Shown: positions 34,461-42,324 of the stretch, piece after piece | Layout of the letters: every line of letters starts with the position of its first letter | Position numbering within the stretch: position 1 is the stretch's first letter | Assembly: GCF_003605435.1 (NCBI RefSeq) | Contig: NZ_QXQB01000002.1 | Coordinates: forward strand, 558,001 to 622,000 | Source: Paenibacillus pinisoli | GTDB lineage: Bacteria; Bacillota; Bacilli; Paenibacillales; Paenibacillaceae | Reading direction: 5' to 3' | DNA length: 64,000 nucleotides | The notes under the pieces: model-generated | What the model saw: the letters and a program-made list of their open reading frames with translations, nothing else | What the model was told of the DNA's origin: nothing | The model's database searches: none | Position numbers and translations under genes: made by a program

Positions 34461-35237
34461 ATGGGCAAAAAACAGGATAAAAAAGAAAAGGAACGAGAAA
34501 AGGAACGAGAAAAAGAACGCGCTAAAGAAAGAGTAAAAGAAAAAATAAGAGAAGAAATGAGAGAAGAAGCAAGAGAAGAAGCATTCACTCCGCTTCAAGA
34601 GGTTACGGTGGATTGCTTCTGCCATGCAGCAAACGGCTATAATAGCGATGCGCTGAGACTGGACTGCGAGGGCATGAATGATTTGAATGATGCGGCAAGC
34701 GCCTTCTTCCGGATTCCCGTTTTTTTCAGCCATCAAAATTTGTTCACGCTAGGTCCTCCGCAGCCGCCGTTATCGCCGGAGCAGCAATTTATTATTCGGA
34801 TGTTCAATGAAATCAAAAAAGTGCTGCTATTCCCGCGAACGCTGCCCAACACCGACCAATACCCTAACACGACACTGGAGAATGTCCGCAGAATTGTGAA
34901 ATCGAGCTATGGCACAGCCGCTGTGCTGTTAAAGCCTACCGGCCCCACCGGGCTCGGCGAGCCGTATTCGCCATTTCTGCAAATCGAGCCAGCCATGTCC
35001 TATCAATACGGGCTGCCTATCCTGCTGGTCAAGCAAAGCACGATTCAGGCAGGAGGCGTATGGGGTGACGCAGGACCGCTTGCGCCATTCACTCCTCTGA
35101 TCTGGTTTTCCAGCTCGACAACGGTGGACCAGTTCTTTGACAGCGTCCAATGGAAGGAAGCGCTGCAGAACTGGGCGGCGCAAGTTCGCAACGGCTTCTT
35201 TATCCAGACAGATCCCGAGTTCAAATATTCTTGCTAA
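34461..35237 (+). CDS. Unrecognised protein with charged helix and possible TIR/deoxyribosyltransferase-like domain
   Basis: The protein is 258 residues from ATG at 34461, set by GAGGGAGGGG just upstream. Residues 5-45 are an extreme Lys/Glu/Arg helix with repeated 'KERE' tetrads, probably a single alpha-helix or coiled coil. The rest (about 50-258) is globular: 'IPVFFSHQN', a helix with 'QQFIIRMFNEIKK', 'FPRTLPNTDQYPNTTLENV', 'SSYGTAAVLLKP', and 'FLQIEPAMSYQYGLPILLV'. The order strand-helix-'SxG' strand-'E..AM'-'GLPIL' resembles TIR-like and nucleoside 2-deoxyribosyltransferase-like proteins, with the Glu in 'QIEPAM' as candidate active residue. This assignment is an inference. Single gene with its own terminator. 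Confidence 0.75.
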   Translation: MGKKQDKKEKEREKEREKERAKERVKEKIREEMREEAREEAFTPLQEVTVDCFCHAANGYNSDALRLDCEGMNDLNDAASAFFRIPVFFSHQNLFTLGPPQPPLSPEQQFIIRMFNEIKKVLLFPRTLPNTDQYPNTTLENVRRIVKSSYGTAAVLLKPTGPTGLGEPYSPFLQIEPAMSYQYGLPILLVKQSTIQAGGVWGDAGPLAPFTPLIWFSSSTTVDQFFDSVQWKEALQNWAAQVRNGFFIQTDPEFKYSC

Positions 35238-35259
35238 CGGAAGACTTCACACCACATTT

Positions 35260-35312
35260 GAGAGACTGATGAATGAGAGACGACGCTCATTTCGGAAGAC
35301 TCTCTTTTTCTT
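35260..35312 (+). terminator. Terminator after the charged-helix protein gene
   Basis: GAGAG (35260-35264) pairs with CTCTC (35300-35304), with an inner GAATGAG/CTCATTTC stem, followed by TTTTTCTTTT. Confidence 0.7.
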
Positions 35313-35444
35313 TTCATAAAAGCAAAAGCGTCGATTCATCTGCATCTCCGCCTGAAGACGTATATACGTTCATTCCAAAGGGGCTATTCACCTCTGCCCA
35401 TTTATGACATTATTGGTTATAGAACACTATCGGAGGTGCGGGAC

Positions 35445-37226
35445 TTGAATACTTCTTCGAAGCAGGGATCCCTATCTATCATTATGACTATGCTGCGGCG
35501 CGCCAAGAAGCATTGGCTTTCTTATGCCGGTGTAAGCGTTATCGCAGTGGCCGCGTCCATTCTTCCTGTCGGCTGGGCTGAAGCGATGCGGAGGCTCTTC
35601 GATGCGGCGTATGCGCTTGATAGCGATGCGCTATCGATAGCGGCGCTCTGGTTCGGAGCCATCTTCGCTGCAGAGCTTATCATTTCATTCGTTCAGGCAT
35701 TCTTGATGCAGCGCTTATCCAATCGGACAACGCTCGATCTGCAGAAAGATATATTAAACGGATTGTTCATCATGCGCCTGATCAAATATAACGGCTGGCA
35801 TACCGGCGACAAGCTTCAGCGAATGAACCAGTCAGCTGTCAGCGCCCAGACCGGATTGAACGAGAAGCTGCCTGAGCTTGTGCAGAACGTTTTGTCTATC
35901 GTGTTCCTGTTCGCTTACTTGACTGTGCTGTCTTGGCAGCTTATGGCGGGCGCACTGGTGGCGGCCTTGCTTATCCCGCTGCTTAGCAACATGCTCGGCA
36001 AGCCGATCCGCATGAACCAGGAGCGGACGAACAAGGCCCAAGCCGAGACGGATGCCGCCCTGCTGGACCAGCTTCAAGGCGCGGAGGTGACGCGCAGCTT
36101 TAATCGCCGCGAGGACTTTAACAAGAAATGGGTGCAGCAGGTGGAGACGACCAGACGCCGCTGGCTTCGTACGGATATGTACCGCGCCATCACCAATTCA
36201 TCCATTATGATCGGCTTCCTGTTCGGGCAAACCTACATATTCGGCATGGGGGCCTGGATGGTCGTCCAGAGCACGCTCGGCATTGGAGCGATCGCGGCTT
36301 TTATCCTCTCTTATGAACGAATTATATTCCCGCTGGCCCATATCGCCAATACATGGGCTGCGGTGCAGGATGCGATTGCCCATGCCGGCCGTGTGCTTGA
36401 ACTGGCGGAACAGCCGGCAGGCGCCGCGTCAAAGCAAACCGGCAGTAGCGATGAATCGCCTCAATGGCGCGAGGATGCCGACATCAATCTGGAAGAATGC
36501 ACATTCTGTTATGGCGACAAGCCAGTGCTCCAAGGCTTCTCCGCTACCTTCAAGCATGGACAGAAGACAGCAATCGTAGGGCCTAGCGGAAGCGGCAAGA
36601 GCACGCTGCTTAAGCTGCTGCTTGGGCTTTATCCGCCGGATGAAGGCGTCATCCGCCATGGAGAGACGCCGCTGCACGAAGGCAACTGGAAAAAGTGGCG
36701 CTCACTGTCAGCGTATTTGCCGCAAGACTCCGTCATTCTCGACGCCACTGTCGCAGACAATATCCGCATCGGCAAGCTCGATGCCACCGATGAGGAAATC
36801 CGCCAGGCTGCGAGACTAGCCAATGCTCACTCGTTCATCGAGGACTTGCCGGGCGGCTATGAGCATCGGCTAGGCGAAGGCGGCGGACGGCTCTCCGGCG
36901 GCCAGAAACAGCGGCTCGCGCTGGCTCGCGCCTATATTCGCAACCCGCGCATCCTGCTGCTCGACGAGCCGACAAGCGCGCTCGATGCCGCCAATGAAGC
37001 GGCAATGCAAGATGCGCTGCGTACGATCGCAAGGGGCCGTACCGTCATTGTAGTCGCCCATCGCCTCTCAACTGTGCGGGATGCGGACTGCATTTTATAT
37101 GTTGAAGACGGACAGTGCATGGAATCCGGCACCCACCAGGAGCTGATGCAGCTGCAGGGCCGCTATGCCGCACTAGTACAGGCGGGCGACTGGCAGGACA
37201 ACGATGCAGAAGGGAGAACGGCCTGA
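35445..37226 (+). CDS. ABC exporter half-transporter (subunit A of second pair)
   Basis: The protein is 593 residues from TTG at 35445, six bases after GGAGGTG; the GTG inside that site is not used. The membrane domain (six segments, about 20-310) is followed by a nucleotide-binding domain with canonical Walker A '[16 protein letters not shown]', Q-loop 'AYLPQDS', signature 'LSGGQKQRLALAR', Walker B 'ILLLDEPTSALD' and switch 'VVAHRLSTVRDA'. Its stop overlaps the start of the partner gene (TGATG). The pair probably exports a peptide, lipid or drug. Confidence 0.93.
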   Translation: MNTSSKQGSLSIIMTMLRRAKKHWLSYAGVSVIAVAASILPVGWAEAMRRLFDAAYALDSDALSIAALWFGAIFAAELIISFVQAFLMQRLSNRTTLDLQKDILNGLFIMRLIKYNGWHTGDKLQRMNQSAVSAQTGLNEKLPELVQNVLSIVFLFAYLTVLSWQLMAGALVAALLIPLLSNMLGKPIRMNQERTNKAQAETDAALLDQLQGAEVTRSFNRREDFNKKWVQQVETTRRRWLRTDMYRAITNSSIMIGFLFGQTYIFGMGAWMVVQSTLGIGAIAAFILSYERIIFPLAHIANTWAAVQDAIAHAGRVLELAEQPAGAASKQTGSSDESPQWREDADINLEECTFCYGDKPVLQGFSATFKHGQKTAIVGPSGSGKSTLLKLLLGLYPPDEGVIRHGETPLHEGNWKKWRSLSAYLPQDSVILDATVADNIRIGKLDATDEEIRQAARLANAHSFIEDLPGGYEHRLGEGGGRLSGGQKQRLALARAYIRNPRILLLDEPTSALDAANEAAMQDALRTIARGRTVIVVAHRLSTVRDADCILYVEDGQCMESGTHQELMQLQGRYAALVQAGDWQDNDAEGRTA

Positions 37227-39070
37227 TGAGACAAGTGCCGCAACTTAGCGCGACCCCGCGTATTCGGGAGCTTATTCCGCTCCTATGGAGCCGGCTTGGC
37301 AGCAGCCGTACCCTGTTCGTCTTGGCTATTCTGCTCTGCCTGACCGACCTCGTCATTCACCTGCTTATTCCGATGATGATGGAATTTTACTTTAACTTTC
37401 TGGAGACAGGCGAGCTGGACAAGGTCAGGAATTTGCTTGTCGGCTTTAATATCGGCTTGCTGGTGCTGACCGTGCTTGGCCTGATCGGACATTATCTCAA
37501 GCAGAACAATATGAGCATCCTGCACCGCAACGTCGCGCTGGAGCTCGCTGACCATGCGCAGCGGCTGCCGCTGGAGAAAGCGCAGGCTTCCCATTCAGCC
37601 GATCTGCAGCAGCGCATTTATTGGGATTCGAACAAGGTCACGCTTCTGCCCGTCACCATCTTCAACAATATGGGAACCCAGATCCTGATGCTCGTCTTTG
37701 CCAGCATCTACATGTTCACGCTGCAATGGCAGGTCGCGCTGGGCGTCTTCCTGCTGATGCCGCTCTGTCTCCTGGGCAGCCATCTGCTACGCCATCGACT
37801 TATGAACATCGGCAAGCGGGTAGCCGACCAGGAGAGCGTGCTGAAGCAATGCCAGCAGGATGCCCTGCAAAGCATGGATATGCTTCGCGCCTTTGATGTG
37901 CAGGAATGGATGACGGACCGATTCGTTCAGGAACGGAAAAAGCTGAACGATCTGTACATGCGCCGGATGTGGTGGCAGGCGCTTGTCCATACGCTGTCCG
38001 TTACGTCCGCCCTGCTGATCGCATGGGGTACAATTCTGACCGTCGCCTGGCTCGCCGTACAGGGCAAGATTCATATTGGCGCACTGATGGCATTTTTCAT
38101 CCTGATCTGGAGAGTGTATAATCCGCTTCTCGCGCTTGGGCAGCTATGGGGACAAATTCAGGAGTCCAAAGGGGCTGCGATTCGAATCGCAAGCATATGG
38201 AATGCAGCGAAGGAGCCGGAGCATCAAGGAGAGGCGAAGGAGCCTTCCCGCGGCACTATTCAGGATACAGGCCTGACCTGGCATAATGTACAATTCGGCT
38301 ACGAAGAGCATGCGGGCATTCAGGAGGCTGAGAAGCAGCCGCATGGGGCAGAATCCGGAGCAAGCGCTCCGCTGCTTCATCAATTCAAGCTTGCGCTGGA
38401 GCCCGCTTCCTTCATGGCAATCGTAGGCTCCAGCGGCTCGGGCAAATCCACGGTCGCCAAGCTTGGCGCAGGGCTGCTCTTTCCTTCTGCCGGTACGGTG
38501 AAGGTATGCGGAGCCGCTACCGAAGAGAGCGCCGAGCATGCCCGGCAATTTGTATCCTATGTGCCGCAGCGTCCCTATCTGTATGCCGGGACGATTCGTG
38601 ACAACCTGCTGATGGCTAAGCCGGAAGCAACGGAAGCGGAGCTGATCGAAGCGGCGGCAATAGCGGAAGCCCACGCCTTCATTCAAGCCCTCCCTGACGG
38701 CTACAATACCGTCATGAGCGAGCACGGCAATTCATTAAGCGGCGGACAGAAGCAGCGGCTGGCTATTGCGAGGGCAGTGCTTGCCGACCGTCCGGTCTGG
38801 ATCTTCGACGAAGCAACCTCCGCGCTGGACCTGGAGACGGAGCGCAAGGTCATGGAGGCCATTCTGAGGCGGGCCAGAGAGCGCGGAAGCTCGGTTCTCG
38901 TCATTGCCCACCGCCTGACCACGGTCCAGGAGGCCGATACCATTGTCGCCATGGAGAACGGCAAAATCGTCGAGGCCGGGACGCATGCGGAGCTGCTTGA
39001 GCGGGAAGACGGACTTTACCGCAGCCTATGGCGGCAGATGGACGGCAGCCTTGCCCTGAATACCGCGTAG
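37226..39070 (+). CDS. ABC exporter half-transporter (subunit B of second pair)
   Basis: The protein is 614 residues from ATG at 37226, sharing one base with the stop of the previous gene. Six membrane segments are followed by a nucleotide-binding domain with Walker A 'GSSGSGKSTVAKLGAG', signature 'LSGGQKQRLAIAR', Walker B 'VWIFDEATSALD' and switch 'VIAHRLTTVQEA'. Both sites of this pair look canonical, unlike the pair at 27587-31107. An insertion of about 40 mostly polar residues precedes the nucleotide-binding domain. A terminator follows. Confidence 0.93.
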   Translation: MRQVPQLSATPRIRELIPLLWSRLGSSRTLFVLAILLCLTDLVIHLLIPMMMEFYFNFLETGELDKVRNLLVGFNIGLLVLTVLGLIGHYLKQNNMSILHRNVALELADHAQRLPLEKAQASHSADLQQRIYWDSNKVTLLPVTIFNNMGTQILMLVFASIYMFTLQWQVALGVFLLMPLCLLGSHLLRHRLMNIGKRVADQESVLKQCQQDALQSMDMLRAFDVQEWMTDRFVQERKKLNDLYMRRMWWQALVHTLSVTSALLIAWGTILTVAWLAVQGKIHIGALMAFFILIWRVYNPLLALGQLWGQIQESKGAAIRIASIWNAAKEPEHQGEAKEPSRGTIQDTGLTWHNVQFGYEEHAGIQEAEKQPHGAESGASAPLLHQFKLALEPASFMAIVGSSGSGKSTVAKLGAGLLFPSAGTVKVCGAATEESAEHARQFVSYVPQRPYLYAGTIRDNLLMAKPEATEAELIEAAAIAEAHAFIQALPDGYNTVMSEHGNSLSGGQKQRLAIARAVLADRPVWIFDEATSALDLETERKVMEAILRRARERGSSVLVIAHRLTTVQEADTIVAMENGKIVEAGTHAELLEREDGLYRSLWRQMDGSLALNTA

Positions 39071-39091
39071 TACCCCTAGTTTCACCAAAAG

Positions 39092-39141
39092 ACAACCGCG
39101 CAGAGGCACGTCATTAGACGTTCCTGCTGCGCGGTTTTTTA
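39092..39141. terminator. Bidirectional terminator
   Basis: AACCGCGCAG (39094-39103) pairs with CTGCGCGGTT (39127-39136), followed by TTTT on the plus strand. It serves the ABC exporter operon and the convergent oxidoreductase gene, whose stop lies inside its edge. Confidence 0.8.
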
Positions 39142-40308
39142 CTGCGAATGAGCTGTACGCCATGTGTCCGATTGGCGCCATGTTTCCCAATACCGCTGAA
39201 GCACGGCCCCGTCGATTTTAGCTCTCAGCCGATTGGTCCTATTGCTCCAAGCGTCCTGTGTCGCCAATTGCAGCACTCCTTTCTGCTCCAGCAGATGAAA
39301 GAGTTCTTCAGAATGATAGACCCCCGCCGGAGGCTGTCCGGTGTATATGAGCTGCGACGTTGCCGCTGCTGCGGCAGCAGTAGCCTCCCCTTCCCCCCGG
39401 CCTGTCAGAAGCGCGCTGGAGCAGACCCGTTCGCCATTCTTCATCCCGAGCGTATCGACACGTACAGCGTAACGGTCCGATCCAAGGCTGAACCGGTCGA
39501 AGCTATCGGCAAGCTTGGCTTTTACGCCCTCTTTGGCCAGCAGCTTGGGGAGCCTGAGCGCCGCTGCCGCGCCAAGGCTTGCCGTGACAAACCGGGAATC
39601 AAAGCATAGCCTTGTCGCTACGCTAGCCGCCCCAATCGTCTCCGCCAGCGTCAGCTGATCGGAGAAGGGGAAGCGGTAAGCCGTCCGTCTACCGCTGCTT
39701 CCGAAATCCGCCTTCCTCCCGTCTGTAAACGGGCGCTTCCATACCGGCTGCCCGTTCTCTATCAGCTTGAATGGAGCTCCCGCATAACTGTCGATCGTCC
39801 ACTCAATCGCAGCTCTGCCATGCTTTTCGCCAAGTCCAAGCATAATAGAGATCGCTATATCCGTGGCCTCATCCAGTTCAACTGCCGTCTCCAGTGCCAG
39901 CAAATTCGTCAGACCTGGAGCAAGCCCGACGCTGCATACTGCGGTAGCGCCAGCCTCTCGCGCCTTTCTGTCCAGCTTCTTCAGCTCCTGCAGGAATGGC
40001 GCCTTTGCTGATATATCCACATAATGCGTCCCGCTCCGCAAGCATGCTTCCGCCCAGGCTGTGTTCTGCTGGTCCAGACACATGACAGCCAGCTTGACTG
40101 AATCGAACCAGTCCCGGCTCGGAATTTCCTGCACATTCAACGCAAGAGGCCTGATTCTCCCCTCAGTCCGTTCGCTATAGGCTTGCGCCTTGCCCAGGCT
40201 TCGTCCAGCCGCTATCACCTTCCCTGGAAACAGCTCGCCCAGCCTCATGCATATGCCGCTTCCTACATGTCCGTATCCGCCAATCACTACGATATCCGTT
40301 TTATTCAT
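39139..40308 (-). CDS. Saccharopine-dehydrogenase-like NAD(P)-binding oxidoreductase
   Basis: This 389-residue protein has an N-terminal Rossmann fold with 'VVIGGYGHVGSGIC', and 'AAGRSLGKA' ending the second strand, as in NADP-dependent members. 'GTHYVDISAKAPFLQEL' and 'SVGLAPGLTNLLA' are typical of the saccharopine dehydrogenase/YwlF-like 'SDR-extended' group. The C-terminal half would bind substrate, which is unknown. Divergent from a LuxR-family regulator gene (133 bases apart) that may control it. Confidence 0.87.
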   Translation of the reverse strand: MNKTDIVVIGGYGHVGSGICMRLGELFPGKVIAAGRSLGKAQAYSERTEGRIRPLALNVQEIPSRDWFDSVKLAVMCLDQQNTAWAEACLRSGTHYVDISAKAPFLQELKKLDRKAREAGATAVCSVGLAPGLTNLLALETAVELDEATDIAISIMLGLGEKHGRAAIEWTIDSYAGAPFKLIENGQPVWKRPFTDGRKADFGSSGRRTAYRFPFSDQLTLAETIGAASVATRLCFDSRFVTASLGAAAALRLPKLLAKEGVKAKLADSFDRFSLGSDRYAVRVDTLGMKNGERVCSSALLTGRGEGEATAAAAAATSQLIYTGQPPAGVYHSEELFHLLEQKGVLQLATQDAWSNRTNRLRAKIDGAVLQRYWETWRQSDTWRTAHSQ

Positions 40309-40441
40309 GGCTGCAACCTCACTTTCCTTTCCAGCAATGCTCCCTTACAATGGAGTAAGAATTATTCTCAATTATAAGCCTGTGCCCCCAGATCGCCATC
40401 CCACATTCATGGGATTATTGGATGGGCAGAAAGGAACCGAT

Positions 40442-41497
40442 ATGCCCTCTTATGCCAAAAGAATCGAAACGCTGCACAGCCAGTCACCGCTTGCCCGCAG
40501 CTTCCGCGAAGGCTTGCTGCCGATTCTGCGGGAGCTGCTGCCCTTCGATGCGGCATGCTGCACCTCTGTCGACCCCATAACGCTTCTATCTACGGGCTCG
40601 ATGACTGAAGAGGGCGTGGAGCCCATTCACAGCCAGCTGTTCGAGCTGGAGTACCGGACGGATGATCTCCATGCCTTTCATCTGCTGGCAGTGGCCCATC
40701 CCTCCGTTGCTTCCCTGCATCTCGCAACGGAAGGCCAGCCTGAGCAAAGCCTCCGGTATCGCACGATATTGAAGCCCGTAGGCTTCGGCGACGAGCTGCG
40801 CGCCGCGCTGACAGAAGACGGAGCATGCTGGGGTTTCCTGACGCTGTTCCGCTCCGTGCAGGCACCTCCCTTCGAGCAGCACGAGCTGGAGAAGATTGCG
40901 GATATCGCTCCCGCAATTGCACGAGCGCTGCGCTCCTATACGCTGACGGTGCCGGAAGCTGCCTCACATAGGCTGACTCGCCAAGAGCCCGCGCTCCTGA
41001 TACTGGACGATACGCTGGCTGTCCAATACGCGAGCGGCATCGCTGACGAATGGGTGGCATACCTGCGCGAGTGGGAGCGCCTGCCGGACTCCGCCATGCC
41101 GAGGCCGCTTCAGGCAGTCTGTGCCAAAGCAATTTCCTCCGGCGACGAAGCCCGCACGACCGTCCGTATTCCGGACGGCACTTATTTGACCCTGCGGGCC
41201 GTACGGCTGGACGATCGGCGCGGGGATGCGGGAAGCTATGGCATCGCTGTGCAATTCGAGCTTGCGAAGCCGTCCGAGATCCTGCCGCTGCTCGCCAAGG
41301 CGTATGCGCTGAGCGCCCGCGAAATGGAGGTTGCTGAGCTCATCTTCCGCGGAGCCTCGACCAAAGAGATTGCCGCCAAGCTGCATATCTCCGCTTATAC
41401 GGTGCAGGATCACTTGAAGTCGATCTTCGACAAAACTAGCGTGAACAGCCGGCGGGAGCTGCTTTGGCAGCTGTTCACCCGTTTCGCGCTGGATTAA
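40442..41497 (+). CDS. LuxR-family transcriptional regulator with N-terminal sensor domain
   Basis: The regulator is 351 residues from ATG at 40442 (AAAGGA upstream); ATG at 40409 is a possible earlier start. Residues 1-170 look GAF-like ('FGDELRAALTEDGACWGFLTLFR' region), and residues 180-275 resemble a PAS-type domain. The C-terminal helix-turn-helix (about 285-351) has the LuxR signature 'LSAREMEVAELIFRGASTKEIAAKLHISAYTVQDHLKSIF', in parts. Likely target is the divergent oxidoreductase. The effector is unknown. Confidence 0.9.
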   Translation: MPSYAKRIETLHSQSPLARSFREGLLPILRELLPFDAACCTSVDPITLLSTGSMTEEGVEPIHSQLFELEYRTDDLHAFHLLAVAHPSVASLHLATEGQPEQSLRYRTILKPVGFGDELRAALTEDGACWGFLTLFRSVQAPPFEQHELEKIADIAPAIARALRSYTLTVPEAASHRLTRQEPALLILDDTLAVQYASGIADEWVAYLREWERLPDSAMPRPLQAVCAKAISSGDEARTTVRIPDGTYLTLRAVRLDDRRGDAGSYGIAVQFELAKPSEILPLLAKAYALSAREMEVAELIFRGASTKEIAAKLHISAYTVQDHLKSIFDKTSVNSRRELLWQLFTRFALD

Positions 41498-41520
41498 GCA
41501 GCCTTTGTTAACCGTCATTC

Positions 41521-42121
41521 TGTAACGGTGTGCAGCATCGTTACATGCTTAGATTCGCCCCAAACTGCGATGTAGCAACGCCACACACCTTTAGACGCGA
41601 CAAATAGGCGGATCCGCCTCTGTAGCGGTGTGTCGCAACGTTACATGCTCGGATTCGCCTCAAACTGCGATGTAGCAACGCCTCACACCGTTCGACGCGA
41701 CAAAAAGGCGGATTCGCATCTGTAGCGGTGTGCAGCATCGTTACATGCTCGGATTCGCCCCAAACTGCGATGTAGCAACGCCACACACCGTTCGACGCGA
41801 CAAAAAGGCGGATCCGCATCTGTAGCGGTGTATAGCAACGTTACAAGCTCGGATTCGCCTCAAACTGCGATGTAGCAACGCCTCACACCGTTCGACGCGA
41901 CAAAAGGGCGGATCCGCATCTGTAACGGTGTGCAGCATCGTTACATGCTCGGATTCGCCCCAAACTGCGATGTAGCAACGCCTCACACCGTTAGACGCGA
42001 CAAAAAGGCGGATTCCGCATCTGTAACGGTGTGTCGTAACGTTACATGCTCGGATTCGCCTCAAACTGCGATGTAGCAACGCCACACACCGTTAGACGCG
42101 ACAAAAGGGCGGATTCCGCGT
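41521..42121. repeat. 100-bp tandem repeat array, six units as three AB dimers
   Basis: Units start at 41521, 41621, 41721, 41821, 41921 and 42022. Units 1, 3 and 5 carry GTGCAGCATCG and ATTCGCCCC (type A); units 2, 4 and 6 carry a CAACG/TAACG variant and ATTCGCCTC (type B), so the true period is about 200 bases. Each unit contains an imperfect inverted repeat: AACGGTGTG and downstream bases with CACACCGTT, enclosing a second pairing between GTTACATGC and GCGATGTAGCAAC. Frames open on the minus strand shift between units because 100 is not a multiple of three, so the array is not coding. It fills the gap between two convergent genes. Not recognised as a known element. Confidence 0.9.
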
Positions 42122-42203
42122 GTTGGGAGATTCGCGCGTTGTGAGCGCATCTATAGCATAGATTATTTACTAGCCAATCCCTGTGTAAATAATAAGTCAA
42201 TTC

Positions 42204-42262
42204 GAAAGCCAAAAATGGCGGTGCAGGGAACACCCTGACACCGCCATTCTTTCTTTTTCGCC
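42204..42262. terminator. Bidirectional terminator beyond the 100-bp array
   Basis: AATGGCGGTG (42214-42223) pairs with CACCGCCATT (42239-42248), with an inner CAGGG/CCCTG stem. T-rich tails follow on both strands. Just before it, ATTATTTAC (42162-42170) and GTAAATAAT (42185-42193) form another inverted repeat. Confidence 0.8.
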
Positions 42263-42324
42263 GGTAGCTCATTCATCCAAATGAGGTATCTTCCCGAACC
42301 GAATAAACCTGCTTAGAGACACCT

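Noticed and set aside
41541..42272. Repetitive open frames on the minus strand over the 100-bp array
   Set aside because: Period is not a multiple of three, so the frame rotates through the units; translation is inconsistent between units and no ribosome site is present.
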